A stretch of DNA of 64,000 nt from Chaenocephalus aceratus (GCA_023974075.1 CM043807.1:2116623-2180622); one strand, 5' to 3'; counted from the stretch's first letter, positions 32,396-43,384 are shown. Notes: generated by a model from the sequence alone, not told the origin. A program made the numbers and translations.

Positions 32396-33757
32396 TCACG
32401 GAGGGGAGAAGGAGGGGCTGTCACGCCGCTCGCTTCTTCTTCCTCGACTGCTGGCCGAAATTCTGGGTTGGCTGAGCCTGAGCTGCAGCCGGAACCGGAG
32501 AGTTTCTAGGCCAGCCTGCCCTTGTCTCCAGCCTGGGCTGGGGACTCGGGGTGAGCTGCGACATCTGCGTCTTCGGTGTTCTAAACTGAGCAGAGTTCGA
32601 GGCAGCTTGGGCGAAGGACTGCTGCTGCGAGAGCAGCGGCTGGACCCTACGAGGGAGGCAGAGGTCACGTTGAGGGCCCTGGCGGACAACGCTGCCGCTT
32701 TGTAGGCCTTTTCAGTCATTGCTGACTGAAAACGGTCCGACTTTGCTGGCAACGTGGGGTTCCTGCTTGGTGACGAGCCCACCTTTGGTATAAGGTGAGC
32801 CGCTACCAGCGGTTCCATGGGCGGCATGCAGAGCAGGCCGAGCTTCTCCATTCCATCACAGTCTAGGGAGGAGGCACCCTGGATTGGGACCTTGTTGCTG
32901 AAGGGCCGGTCCTCTCCAAGAGACCGACACCTCATCCAACATCTCCGGGAAGACTGGAAGGAGTTGTCTCTTTTTCCCCGCTGCTTGGGGAAGATGTTTT
33001 CCCTCGTAGCGGGACCCGGAGGTCTCCTTGGCCATTTCGGGCCACGGGCCATTGAGTCTGACCGCAGCGCGTTTGCACACGGCCTGCAGGTCCATGCTCA
33101 GACCGGGCGAAGCTGGTGTGCTATCACCCGGGAGAGCAGCACTTGCTTCAGGCTTTGCAGCCTGAGCCGGTGACATGAAGGTGTCCTCTTCCTATTCATC
33201 CGATTCGGACAGGAGGAACGCCAAGGCCCCCTCCTCTTCGTCCTCCTCATAGTCAGGCCCGAGGAGATCCTCCGCGGGTGAGACCATGGTGAGGTCTAAC
33301 CGGTTTCCCGCGTGTCTTGCCGTCAGGGTGCGGGATTCCGGTTCTATAGCCCTAGCAGATAGTGAGCCCCAGACCGACACGGAGAGGGGCTCACTCTCTG
33401 TGGCGGACGCCCCCGTGTCCTGACTGCCGGTCGGCGGGTCCGTGGACATGGGGGGTCCTGTTCCGACAGGCTAGCTTGTCGAGCTAACCTTCGGCGGAGG
33501 CTCTTAACAGTGAAGCGGACGCAATGTCCGCATGAGCCGGGGTTGTCGATAGCGCCTCGGGCGTGTTCCAGCCCGAGGCAGGACGAACAGACCTGGTGTG
33601 TGTCTGTGCCCGATATCTTCAACCCGCAGCCGCAGAGTCGAGCCAACCGAGTCCCTGACTCCTCTGGTGTGAGGGAGAGGGGCGTCCATCTTGGTCGCCT
33701 CGTGGCGTGGAGAGGGCCCGCTCTCGACAGGTGGGACGGGAGAAAAGATAAAACCAC
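32396..33757 (-). pseudogene. DIRS gag-like protein, several frame breaks
   Basis: The minus strand from 33757: a cysteine-rich motif LCGCGLKISGTDTHQVCSSC, then LEHARGA and CGHCVRFTVKSLRRRLA. It continues (33449-33192) through an acidic stretch with DYEEDEEEGALAFLLSESDE. Next (33176-32856) is SPAQAAKPEASAALPG with LPVFPEMLDEVS. The last part (to 32396) has PPMEPLVAAHLIPK and RFQSAMTEKAYKAAALSARA. This order of Cys-rich motif, acidic segment and MTEKAYKAAALSARAL-type helix is what I recall for fish DIRS gag. At least three frame changes inactivate it. Confidence 0.7.
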
Positions 33758-34317
33758 CTTGTCCGTAATCCGGAGAAAAGGACAGTGTGGGTCTTTTATT
33801 CCCGGAGAATACTGACTGGTGTGGCAGTATGCTCTTTAAATCATTTCTTCCTCCGTGGAGAAGAGAAAAGAGAAAACTTCCTCGCTACCGTGGTGTCGGT
33901 AGAGAGGGAGCGAGCTAGCAACAGGTGTGCTGCTAGCTTGAAAAAATTGGACCTACCTTACTTTCTCGGGTACGAGAAGGGCGAGGTCGATTTTAAATAC
34001 TAACAGCGTTAGTACTACCGTCTTCCTGCGAAGCAGAAGGAGTAGCCGGCGAGCGGCCCGTCGACCGAAATGTGTATTTGGGTTCAGTCTGTGGACAGTG
34101 AAGCTTGCCCGGCTACTGTAGAGATGTGCTCTGAAGCGAGAAGAGGTGTTTGAATGACGCATGCGTTTTGGCGCAAGCTACTTATAGGGGGTGATTTCCG
34201 CTGACGTCAAGATCACCAGCCAATCAGGATTGGCGTAATGAGATTGATGCTTCAGTTTGCTCCGCGATGAGGCGCATCCCATAGTGAGACATCGAACGGA
34301 GTGTTATGAATGAGAAC

Positions 34318-34540
34318 GTGACTGACACGATAAGATGCTATGGTAGCAGGCTTGCTCTTGTTGTTGGGCCTGGTGAAAATGGACTGCTGTGCATTTAGCT
34401 GTCCTTTCAGGCCCCTCCCCTTTTGGGAGCGTAGGGCAGAATTAGGAGGGAATTCCGTCTCGTAGTGTTTGTGCACTGTTTTGAAATGGCGCTCCTAAAT
34501 TACCCTTCTTCGATAAAGCCACGCTCGCATTTTAGATGAG
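34318..34540 (-). pseudogene. hAT transposase fragment, N-terminal side
   Basis: The minus strand gives SVALSKKGN, then after a one-base shift LERHFKTVHKHYETEFPP (the His pair of a zinc finger), KGQLNAQQSIFT and ASYRVSHVL. This is the pattern of Charlie-type hAT proteins (finger, helix, A-S-x-R-V-x-H). It breaks off at the DIRS junction, and the continuation is at 31130-31246. Confidence 0.75.
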
Positions 34541-34555
34541 ACATATGGACTTTGA

Positions 34556-34738
34556 ATTGGAATAGATACAAAAATAATCATCCTCCCACTCTTGTGCGTC
34601 TGCCTGCCTGCAGACCTCCACTCTCAGGACAGTTCCGGTGCAGACCTCCAGTCTCAGGACACCTCCAGTCTCAGGACACCTCCACTGTCAGTACAGGAAG
34701 TGGAATAGATACAAAAATAATCATCCTCCCACTCGGAG
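34556..34738. repeat. Local duplication in the level-3 hAT
   Basis: ATAGATACAAAAATAATCAT followed by CCTCCCACTC occurs at about 34562 and 34706. Short CTCAGGACACCTCCAGT-type repeats fill the space between. Confidence 0.75.
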
Positions 34739-35708
34739 CGTTGAGTTTTTTTGAGTGAAAATTATATATTTTTGGCTTTTTTGCGTGTCAAGACTGTCAC
34801 TCCCGTTGACACGGACAACTTCAGCGAACTAGTGCACTGCTCACTGCCCACCAACCACGCCCCGACACATGGGGTCACGCCGGCCAATCACAAAGCTTTG
34901 ATGCGTTCAAGTGCATTATTCTGGCACAGGAAGATTATGTTACAGGACATTAACAATAAAACAGAAAATTGTTGTTCTATTTTTAGACACATCTCGCGAT
35001 CGACTGGGAATCTGATTGACTGGTTGGGCACCCCTGGTCTAGAGGCAAGAGCTTCGGAGCTAAGAGGCAGCGTCGCTTACGCCTCTCTTACGTTGAGGCG
35101 GGTTGAAGTAGATGCTGAAGACCACAAAGAAGTCTTGCATTTTGCATGTGATGTTTGTAAAGTTCCAAGTAAAGTCGTCCCTTGTAAAGTCGTCCAATGC
35201 CTTCCATTTCGTTTCGTAAGAGGATAACCAAAGCGAACAGCGCTTCAATACAATCGGCCATTGTTGTTGTTGTCGATGTGAGGGATGTAAACGGTGACAT
35301 CATGACGCAGCAGCGGCAGCTCTGGGCGGTGTGAACAGAGCGGGAGCAGAAAGGGAAACCGGAGCTGAACCAGAAAAGCTCCCGCTTGGAGCTAGAAAGG
35401 GAAAAGCGCTGGTGTGAAAGCCACATCTGTGTGCGGGGGGCGGGGCCTAACAGACATGCTGCAGCGGACACAGAGATCTGCCGGGGACGGAGCATTCAGA
35501 GAGTATAGAGACACTCTACAAGGCTTGATGTGGAAAAAGCTTGTTTGCCATTAGTGTTATGGCGTAAGCGCGTTGACACGAGTAGAGGAGTCTGTCCAAA
35601 CAGCTGGCCAAAAGGCGTCATATTCAATCGGAGAAATGCATAATTTCGACTTCCTTAACTCGTAGCTCTGTTGCGCCAATTACGAGTAACGTTATCACAT
35701 CAGGTGCG

Positions 35709-36790
35709 CAGAGGTGGGAGAAGTACTCAGATCTTGTAGTTAAGTAAAAAAATACCATAGTGTAGGATACTCTGTTACGGCCCCTACACACGGCGGCGTG
35801 CGTTGCCGCTTGGCGGTGGGCGTGTCTTGAGCTTGGGGAGTCAACGCGAGCAGCCCGACCAACAACCAACCACATGAATGTCCCGCCCCGGACATACAAA
35901 GCAAAGCATTCATGCTACATCCATGCTGGCTAAATATACTGTCTATGCTTGCTAGCTGTCCATTCAAACGAAGTACACTGGATATAAACTCCCCAAACAA
36001 GCGAAAACCTACCAGTTTCCCCCACTGTCTTTGCCACCTCCCCCCATGCCTGGCTCCTCCGGTTTGTATCCCTGTATGTTCCCTACCGCCACGATCATTT
36101 TCTCCTCCTTTTGTTGACATATGGGAAATAACTGCGGTCTGGCTCTCCCAACATACACCCGGTTTGATTGGCTACTGCTTGTACTGTCAGATTTACATAT
36201 GAGGGATTTGATTGGCTGACGCCTCCGTCGAGGCGGCAAAAGTAGAACATTGCTCTACTTTTGCAGCGAGCACCTCGAGAGAAGCTACGCTTTGCTCCCA
36301 CAAAGCAGTTCGGCGAATCGTGACGTCACCCCATTTAAAGTGAATGGGCAGAAGCGTTGAAGCGGCAACGCACGCTGCCGTGTGTAGGGGCCGTTACAGT
36401 AAAAGTCCTGCATTCAAAATGTTCCTCAAGTAAAAGTATAAAAGTAGTCATTGTGCAGATTGGTCCATTCCAGAATAATATATATGATATGTTTTATAAT
36501 TATTTATCATTAAAGTGTTCTCAAAGCTGGTAAAGGTGCAGCTAGTTTGAATGGCTTTGTAGACTGCAGGGTAGCTTGTGAATTTACTCCAGGTGGAACT
36601 AAAGTCTGATTTAACACTTGATTATATTTCACATCATTCATCCAAATCTGTGAAGTAACTAAAGGTATTAAATACATGTAGTGGAGTAAAAGTACACCAT
36701 TTACCTCTGAACTGTAATGTAGTAGAAGTACTAAGTAGAAACACATTTAAATGTAAAGTACAAGTACCTCAACATTTTACTCAAGTACAG
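35709..36790 (-). repeat. CAGAGGTGG-type MITE, copy 2, split by a hairpin-cored element
   Basis: It starts CAGAGGTGGGAGAAGTACTC and is interrupted within ACTCTGTTACAGTAAAAGTC by the element at 35779-36392. It then continues as the inverse of 25625-26159 up to TACAAGTACCTCAAC. Confidence 0.75.
35779..36392. mobile_element. GGCCCCTACACACGGC-ended element with 5-bp target duplication GTTAC
   Basis: 614 bp. The ends are inverted over about 34 bp with one mismatch (GGCCCCTACACACGGC, then GCGTGCGTTGCCGCTT). GTTAC is duplicated at 35774-35778 and 36393-36397. The uninterrupted MITE reads CTCTGTTACAGTAAAAG elsewhere (inverse near 26010), so the empty site is known. The core has AAAAGTAGAAC and GTTCTACTTTT-like arms around ATTG near 36238-36264. 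A related copy is at 21838-22170. It is non-coding, and the superfamily is undetermined. Confidence 0.8.
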
Positions 36791-37329
36791 TACAATATGA
36801 TAACATAATTACACATATTTTATTTATTGATTTCACATGTAAATAAAGCAATGTTAATTCGGTTAGTTTTTCTTTAAAAAATAACAAAAAGTACCTACAA
36901 GAATACCGTCAAGGTACCGGATCGATAAGCATTATCTATAAGAGTAGTAGTACCGTTAAAAACCTTAGCGATACCCATCCCTATATATTACACAAGTAAA
37001 GTGTTAAGAGAGTGAAATGTTGCTTTACAAATTTCAACACTTGATGCTGTCACATTGATTCCAATTTCAGATACCTGTATTTGCCTAACTGAATTAGTTT
37101 AAAGAGAGAACATTTTGACTAAAAGTTGACTAACTACGAAGGATAGGAATGACTAAAATGTGACTAAAACTAATAACCATTTTCGTCTAAAGACTAAATC
37201 AAAAACAGCTGCCAAAATTAACACTGGTACAGGCAGGGCCCATAGTGATAGCCCTATAGTTTAAATCTACTACCCACAAATAAACATGGGTTACTATTTA
37301 GAACATTGGAAATGTATTTAGGAACCTAT

Positions 37330-38155
37330 CCATGTGATCTTAAGTGGGGGTGGACCTCAAATCCTCTAGGGGGGGTCCGGGGGAGTTAAATGCATCAATC
37401 TGGTGCACTTTGAGGGGAAAATAAAGAGACTTGATCTATGGGAACAGAAACCCATATGAAACAGAACTGTATACATTTCAATCATCATAACATCATGGCC
37501 ATAACCAATAACATACCATTTCCAATATGAAAAAACACTGAAACTTATTTATTTATTTTTGGTTCATTTATAACTTATGAGTGTGTCTGGGCTCCTGAAC
37601 CAGCCTCTCCTGTCTCCCTCCTCTTTGAGGCAGCAGCAAAGACTAGTTTTAAAAGTGTATCTTACCTTTTTTCACCTAGTTAACTTTTTTAATTCATGCA
37701 TATTTGACTAATCACTACCCCCTCAAATGGAAATATGTGTTTACATAAATGGTGACCACACCGTTTGAGACCCACTGAGAACTTAGACTAAGTTAACTAT
37801 CTAATCAGTCCTTTACCTCACCTGAGCTGAGGTTATCCCGAGCTTGAATGACACACAGAGACCAATCAAGGGCTTTGATTTATGGTCTGTATGACAGTGG
37901 CCATGTCGCCAGGCCACATCATGTAGACAGCCAGTCACCCTGTGTGAGGCAGACCCACATTTGTGTAGCATACAATCAAAACACAAACAACAATACATAC
38001 AATCAAAAAATCCTCAGGCCAGCAGACTACTTAACAGGCCAGGCCATCGGGAAAACCCCCGGTCCTAAAAATAAATGGGTCGTGAAATATACTTGGGCGG
38101 CCGTTAGTATACCTGGGCGGCCCGCCCAAGTATAGTCTATGTGTGGGAAACCCTG
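37330..38155. mobile_element. DNA-transposon remnant ending GTGTGGGAAACCCTG
   Basis: The right end, inverted, starts CAGGGTTTCCCACAC, a hAT-like terminus. TATACTTGGGCGG (38088-38100) and CCGCCCAAGTATA (38122-38134) form a 13-bp stem near the end. The GGGGGTCCGGGGGAG block at 37367-37384 also fits such elements. The left end and transposase were not found. Confidence 0.5.
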
Positions 38156-39352
38156 TAGTCGCACCGTAAGTCCGAATGACCTGATATTTTGCACACTTAT
38201 CTGTATCGACCTGCTCTACAAATAATCCTCTTGGACCGCCAAGCTCCGCCTACATTTTTTTTTTAATTAGCATAATTTTCAAAACAGTGAAATGTTAACT
38301 TCAATTTTTGTTTTTTCAACACCAAACTTCGTATACAGCATCGGTGGAGGGTCAGACACATTACCATAAAAAATGAGCATGTTCAGTAGATAAATATTGC
38401 CGCCATGAGTCAAAACGTACTCGCAAAAAGTCGGGGCTTAGAAAGAAATACTCATAACTCATCAATAATGTATCTAAATATCACAGATTTAGCTGGATAG
38501 GTTCAGTCTGTCTTTGGGAATAGGTACACAAAAGCATTTTTATTTTGGACTATAGGGGGCGCCAAAAACACCACCAATTTATAACTCCAGAACGGATGGA
38601 CGAAATATATATATTTTTTTAGACATACTCTGGGGGTGACTACGAACTAAGATTTCAAGTGTCGCAACAAATGCAGAATGTGGGCGTGGCCTATACATTT
38701 TTTTTAAATTGCGATAGCATAAAATGAGCTTCGGACGCAAAACTTGGGACACATGAAACGTAATTTTTTTAATAAACTGCTCATTAGCGCCCCCTATTGT
38801 ATGGTAGTCACATATAGTTTTCTCCGAACTTCACGAATTTTGGCACAGACATTCCTCAGGAAATTGCGGACATATTTCTAATTAGCTTCCATTAGCCCCG
38901 CCCTCGAGAAAGTCGGACATTTTTAGGACATTTTTGCAAACTCCTCCTAGGGGAATGATCGGAAAAATTCCAATCCAGGACAAGTTCAGCCCATATTCAA
39001 TGTGATGCTAAATTGCGAAGAAAATGTTTGATAGCTCAATCGTGGAGATCGTAAGCTAACGGAGAATATACAATTTGACAATTTACATGTCGCAAATTAC
39101 TACAAACTTACTCGCATACAGTTTTACCAATATTCACGAAATGCTGTATATACATTGCTCTTATGAATCTGAACATATTTCAAATTGCCTTCCATTAGCC
39201 CCGCCCCCCAGAAAGTCGTGAATTTTCAAAGATTTGCATTTTTCATGCATTTTAAGCACATTTTTGCAAACTCCTCCTAGGAAGATGTTTGGAAAAATTC
39301 CAATCCAGGACAGTTAATCGCATATCCAATGTCATGCTACATTGAGAAGGAA
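38156..39352. repeat. Long non-coding repeat with internal ~310-bp duplication
   Basis: GCAAACTCCTCCTAGG followed by GGAAAAATTCCAATCCAGGA occurs near 38936 and 39266. TTCCATTAGCCCCGCC occurs near 38886 and 39189. Two diverged tandem units of about 300-330 bp are visible, and GCGCCCCCTAT-type phrases occur at 38560 and 38788. It continues at 40077 after the foldback insertion. The class is unknown to me, and no protein is encoded. Confidence 0.65.
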
Positions 39353-39354
39353 TA

Positions 39355-40074
39355 GAGAACCGCACTGACGCGTCCTAAAACCCGGAAGTAAGTTAGCATT
39401 TTTACCACGTCCGGTTCCTTCGATAAAAAGCAATGCAATTTCTCCATAGGATTTTGGAAAATAGCTCCAAATAAGGTCTGTGTTTGACACAAATTGAAGA
39501 GACAGATCACGTTTTGTTTTACGACATTAAATACATCAGCAGTGACCCCGCTGGTGATTTTTGAAGAGTTTACGTGTCTGAAAACGATGGTTGTTACCAA
39601 GTGGCTGAATAGGACTACAGAAGTTGTCCAGGCCGTTTTACGTCATTACACCGAACACGTAAAACACTCCCGCTAAGTTGTTTGCCCTGTTCTGCTTGAA
39701 AGCAAGTCCCTGCCTCCTGCAACCTGTTCAAACAAACACTTCAACTCGTACCATTTAGCATCTGTATGTTTGAATATGGATCTTAAGTTGGCGTGACGTT
39801 GAAGCAGCGACCCTGCTGTAGTTCCTTTGTAAGCATACTGTTAGCATTTTGCTTCTTGCGACTAGATTTATGCTTCAAAAATTATAAAAGTAGGATAGAC
39901 ATGTGGATATTATCCGGCTGAACAAAACGTGATCCGTCTCTTAAATGTGTGTCAACCCACAGACCTTATTTCGAGCTATTTTCCAAATCCTATGGAGAAA
40001 TTGCATTGCGTTTTTGACGAAGGAACCGGAAGGAGTTTACATCCGGGTTTTAGGACGCGTCACTGCGGTTCTCT
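39355..40074. mobile_element. Long-TIR foldback element with TA target duplication
   Basis: 720 bp with ~155-bp inverted ends starting GAGAACCGCASTGACGCGTC. They continue through GAAATTGCATTGC-type and AAATAGCTC phrases and ACACA-TTAAGAGA to GATCACGTTTTG. TA lies on both sides (39353-39354, 40075-40076). A half copy at 46083-46380 also joins at a TA whose uninterrupted form (CTCAATATGGG) is seen at 25230. No coding region; the TA duplication suits Tc1/mariner-like or ISL2EU-type machinery. Confidence 0.8.
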
Positions 40075-40076
40075 AT

Positions 40077-40186
40077 AGTCCTTTGCTCAAACTATTTCCC
40101 ATCGTAGGCGAACAGAGAATGAACAATATTTGAACATTTTATATGTCAGATAAGCTACTGAGACCTGCCTGCCTGCCTGGCACATC

Positions 40187-40220
<34 letters not shown>

Positions 40221-40690
40221 ACACACACACACACTGTTAGTCCAACAACGCCCTTTGCTGGCGGCATATTCATTACAACATACACCTATACACTCCACAA
40301 CACACAGCATATCATAAATATCAGGCTACAGCCCTTGTATATTGCATTATGTGAAGCACTATATGGCTTCATGAAAAATATCTGTGAACTGTAGGCCTGT
40401 TACATATATTCTTGAGCGATATATATTATACACACTGTTTCTCTTTTCTGCACTGACCTCAGCAGCTGTTCTCACTGTAAACATCGCGTCACAATGAAAG
40501 CAGTTGTATTAAAAAGCCTAACATCCAGGGGAGATGTGATTAGTGAGTAAACAAACGGTAAAGGGCAGAAACTCTGATGCACATTTCATCATCTTAAAAA
40601 ACTTATAATCACAACGTGAACAGTTTGCAGAAGCTGTGCTTCGTTGACATAAGTCCAGCCATGCGTCACGCCTCTTTTAAACATCACTGT
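40077..40690. other. Non-coding; continuation of the 38-39 kb repeat and a CA microsatellite
   Basis: The first ~70 bp (CTTTGCTCAAACTATTTCCC to TTATATGTCAG) mirror 39020-39095. A CA repeat follows, and after it nothing recognisable. Confidence 0.5.
40188..40234. repeat. (CA)n microsatellite
   Basis: About 47 bp of CA with one CC interruption. Confidence 0.95.
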
Positions 40691-40960
40691 TGGCTGAAAT
40701 TGACTCCGGAGAATACATCAGTGTACCCTCGGTTATAGCTCCTCCAGAGAGACTCCTCTCTCCTCTAATCAGTGTATCCTCGGTTATAGCTCCTCCAGAC
40801 AGCCTCCTCGATAATCGATCCTTGACGAGCCTTTAGAGAAATTTGTTTTCCTTCGAGACGGCCACGCCGACATCCATTTCCGGGTCGCTGCCGGAGGACC
40901 TGGGAGTTTGGGACACGAACATTTGAGAAATGACAAACGGCTCATTTCGGAGGACTCACG
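40691..40960 (-). repeat. Fragment related to the 29154-30260 element
   Basis: CCTCGGTTATAGCTCCTCCA occurs twice here (about 40727 and 40781). Inverted, it matches GGAGGAGCTATAACCGAGG near 29303. ATCCATTTCCGGGTCGCTGC and CATTTGAGAAATGA also correspond to the start of that element. Confidence 0.6.
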
Positions 40961-41039
40961 CGCGTCTGCTTGACGCCAGGACGACCGGCTGCCCTCCCCG
41001 ACAGGCGCACGGACGTGAGGGCCCGCTCATCACTGCGCA

Positions 41040-41285
41040 CACTTCTGTGACCACAGTTTTAATTTAAATTGTTTTACTATGTTCAATCTGAATTTACTTT
41101 AAAATAAAAACATTTCTATTGATTCTGACTTTTCTACATCCAACTCACAGGTTTCTCATTGCTTTGAGAAAAAAGATTATTAATTTACCCCTTTTAGAAG
41201 TGAAGTTATAGTCATTTGTTCTGGGAATGTCATTTTTGAGCCTGAGACCTGACAAACAGGCTCAAGGCTTAACAGGTTAAAGGCC
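41040..41285 (-). repeat. TTAACCTGTTAAG repeat, copy 2 (inverted)
   Basis: Inverse of 9172-9390, ending AAGGCTTAACAGGTTAA. Confidence 0.65.
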
Positions 41286-41690
41286 TGCTGTTGTGCTCCT
41301 ATAAGATAAAGTGTGATGTATGCTCATGTGGACATCAGAAACACAAAGTATGTTCAGTGCATGGCCAAATGTGTAATTACATTTGTGAGAAGGTGGTTTA
41401 AAAACAAAGAAAAGTGAGTCAAGCAAATGGATATTCAATTAGAGTCAATGTTAAATGTGAGGATTTCTCTGAGAAGGCAAAGGAGTTGCAGGAGGGAGAA
41501 ATTATTACCAGATTACTATTGGCTGAGCGTTATGAAATTGACTCCCAGGCAGCAAGAAAAGCACCAGACTCGGGGTCTTTGCCCTATTAACAAATCAATG
41601 TTGGGTTACTTCTGCATTGCAATTAAGTGTCATGTAATAAATTCACCTCAGCTCTCATTATTACAAGGGAGAGTGTGAAATGGCTGAGTT
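41286..41690. other. No recognisable gene
   Basis: An 83-codon frame (41427-41678) shows no recognisable domain. Confidence 0.4.
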
Positions 41691-41696
41691 TAAAGC

Positions 41697-41780
41697 AGTA
41701 GTTCTCAACTGGTGGGTCGCGACCCAAAAGTGGGTCACGGACCCGTTTGAAGTGGGTCGCAGATGTGTGAGTGAAGAAAA
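41697..41780 (+). repeat. hAT-like terminus (TTCTCAACTGGTGGGTCGCG)
   Basis: AGTAGTTCTCAACTGGTGGG, then GTCGCGACCC, AAAAGTGGGTC and a second GTGGGTCGCAG: the common fish transposon end rich in GGGTCGC repeats. The opposite end was not located within the following kilobase. Confidence 0.55.
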
Positions 41781-42230
41781 AAAAAGTGTATTTATTTATT
41801 TTTGGGGGGAAAAAAGTCATACTTTTATTTTGAAGGCCCGATTTTCTAACGCTGTGCATGCAGTAGGCGTTGGACTGGAAGTACCGGAGACCATGAACGG
41901 TTTTGAAAACGTCTGTCACGTAGTGATCATCTTCTCAATAAAACATCTTTGCTGATGTTTTTCCAAGTCTTCTGGCCTTTGATCAGAATCAAGGTTGTTG
42001 CCGGAAGTCCCCACGGAAATAACTTTGTGGTAGAACTATTCTTTATACATCCATGGGTACAACTTCAGATAAAAATGAACACATAATGAAATATGACCCC
42101 CAGTTTGATGATTGACAGGTCACAGAACAATGGGGGCTATCTACCCTTACCCACAATTTAAAGTAATTCACACAGATCACTCCTCTTTGCTCTTCTCTCT
42201 GTGAGGAGCAGCAAGCTGTCAGAACTAGTG

Positions 42231-43075
42231 TTAATTTCGTTGACTAAAACTATGACAAAATATGTTCGTCAACGACCTTTTTTTCCATGACGAAAACGAG
42301 ACGATGACGAGACGGCACCGACGGCAGTAAACAATAACTAACGAAATCATCATGCAATATCGTAGTGACGAGACAAATGTAGTTTACTAAATAAAAACTA
42401 TGCCAAAATCTCTCTTTACTTTTGTTGACGAAAAATGAGGAGACGAAATATTATCAAAGATACGTTACATCTCTGATAGTGAGTGATAAATTGTGCACTC
42501 GACGGATAATAATGGATTATGACGGAAATGTTACGATCCTGTCCGTCAAAATGACTGACAACGAAAAAGTCTAAAGCCACCACTGCTTGGGAGAAAGAAA
42601 CGATGTGATATTTGGGCCCATTTCGCTACAATGAGGCGGAGAAAAAAAGCGAATGCATTGTTTTATCAGAAGGGAAGCAATGTGGCCAAACACAGCTGTA
42701 CAAACACCACAAACCAGATACTCTCTGCAAAGCTGCATTCTAATCAACCTGTGTTTTTCATCAAATAAGGACAAGATATAATCTTATTGTGAAATACGTT
42801 TGACTAAAATGACAAATTATTGGTTTTGGCTAGACTAGTTTGACTGAAATGTTCTATATAATCTGATGACTAAAAAAGACTCAACCGTTTTCATTGACAA
42901 AAAGTAGACTAAAATAATTAGTTTTCTTTGACTAAAATAAGACTAAAATGCTCAGACTTTTAGTCAACTAAATCTTGACTAAATAAAAACAGGATGAAGG
43001 TGACTACATATAAATAAAACTAAAAAGGACATTTAACACAAGACTAAGACTAAAACTAAATAAGTATACCCCCTA
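42231..43075 (+). mobile_element. Relative of the level-1 hAT (GTGTTAATTTCGT end)
   Basis: It starts TAGTGTTAATTTCGTTGACT, with TGTTCGTCAACGACCTTTTT just inside. It is followed by GACTAAAA-type repeats near 42840-43060, as in the 28856-37226 element. The right end is degenerate and no target duplication is visible. Confidence 0.6.
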
Positions 43076-43384
43076 CAGTGGCAGTTACAGCGCTTAGTTT
43101 CGCTCGCCTCCAGTGACCATTTGGAAACAGACAGCTCGTAATGGCTTATTAAGGCTCACTAATTGAAATTTGCCAGCTAATTGTCTTATCATCACTACTG
43201 CTTTTAATGGCAGGTAAAATACAAGGATACCCTTGAGTGTGAAGCCAGAATGAAAACCTAGTTGTAATCAGTAGATGCAGAATGTGGTGGATGAGAGGTG
43301 CTAATCTGTCTTCCAGCTCAATTAATAGATGTAGATGATTAGAGTTGTTAGGAGTTTTCATAGATTACTTTACAGCTCTCAATA
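43076..43384. other. No recognisable gene
   Basis: Unassigned DNA between a hAT relic and a LINE fragment. Confidence 0.35.

Larger units (their letters stand above)
31247..34314 (-). mobile_element. DIRS-type tyrosine-recombinase retrotransposon (level 4), gag-only
   Basis: About 3.07 kb with inverted terminal repeats. The segment from about 31298 (CACTATGGGATGCGCCTCAT) to 31432 mirrors about 34166-34300. It holds a minus-strand gag (32396-33757) but no reverse transcriptase, RNase H or tyrosine recombinase. Near the left end GAACTATAGGTTACTTACGT (31246) and its inverse (31528-31550) bracket the repeat, and the outer terminus recurs at about 31550-31590 next to them. That layout fits the internal complementary region of DIRS elements. 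GAAC occurs at both junctions and there is no long target duplication, as expected for recombinase-mediated insertion. Confidence 0.75.
30419..35036 (-). mobile_element. hAT transposon (level 3) with target duplication GTCTAGAG
   Basis: The left end is GAGTGGTGCCCAACC and the right end, inverted, is CAGGGGTGCCCAACC. GTCTAGAG is duplicated at 30411-30418 and 35037-35044. A hAT transposase is encoded on the minus strand and is split by the DIRS element at 31247-34314. Removing the insert rejoins the coding sequence, which supports the order of insertions. Confidence 0.85.
30278..35419. mobile_element. TTTCACACCAACGC-ended MITE (level 2), split by a hAT
   Basis: The left end is TTTCACACCAACGCGTTTTC and the right end, inverted, is TTTCACACCAGCGCTTTTCC. 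With the level-3 hAT (30419-35036) removed, about 520 bp remain. They match the complete copy at 55389-55915 in layout: AGCTCCGG and GGAGCT phrases, CGGAGCTAAGAGGC, and a CAATCGGCCATTGTTGTTG block. Confidence 0.75.
28856..37226. mobile_element. hAT-type transposon (level 1) with 8-bp target duplication
   Basis: The left end is CAGTGTTAATTTCGTCAACG and the right end is CCAAAATTAACACTG, inverted partners. GTACAGGC flanks both sides (28848-28855 and 37227-37234). An 8-bp duplication is the hAT signature. The element's own sequence is confined to its outer parts, with GACGAAA and GACTAAA subterminal repeats. Most of the 8.4 kb is later insertions: 29154-30260, 30278-35419 and 35709-36790. No transposase of its own is recognisable. 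Confidence 0.85.

Noticed and set aside
32286..32705. Plus-strand frames over the DIRS gag
   Set aside because: Antisense to gag; Arg/Leu/Ser-rich composition is what complementary GC-rich coding gives.
40188..40234. CA repeat as a regulatory or CRISPR-like array
   Set aside because: Plain dinucleotide microsatellite without spacers.
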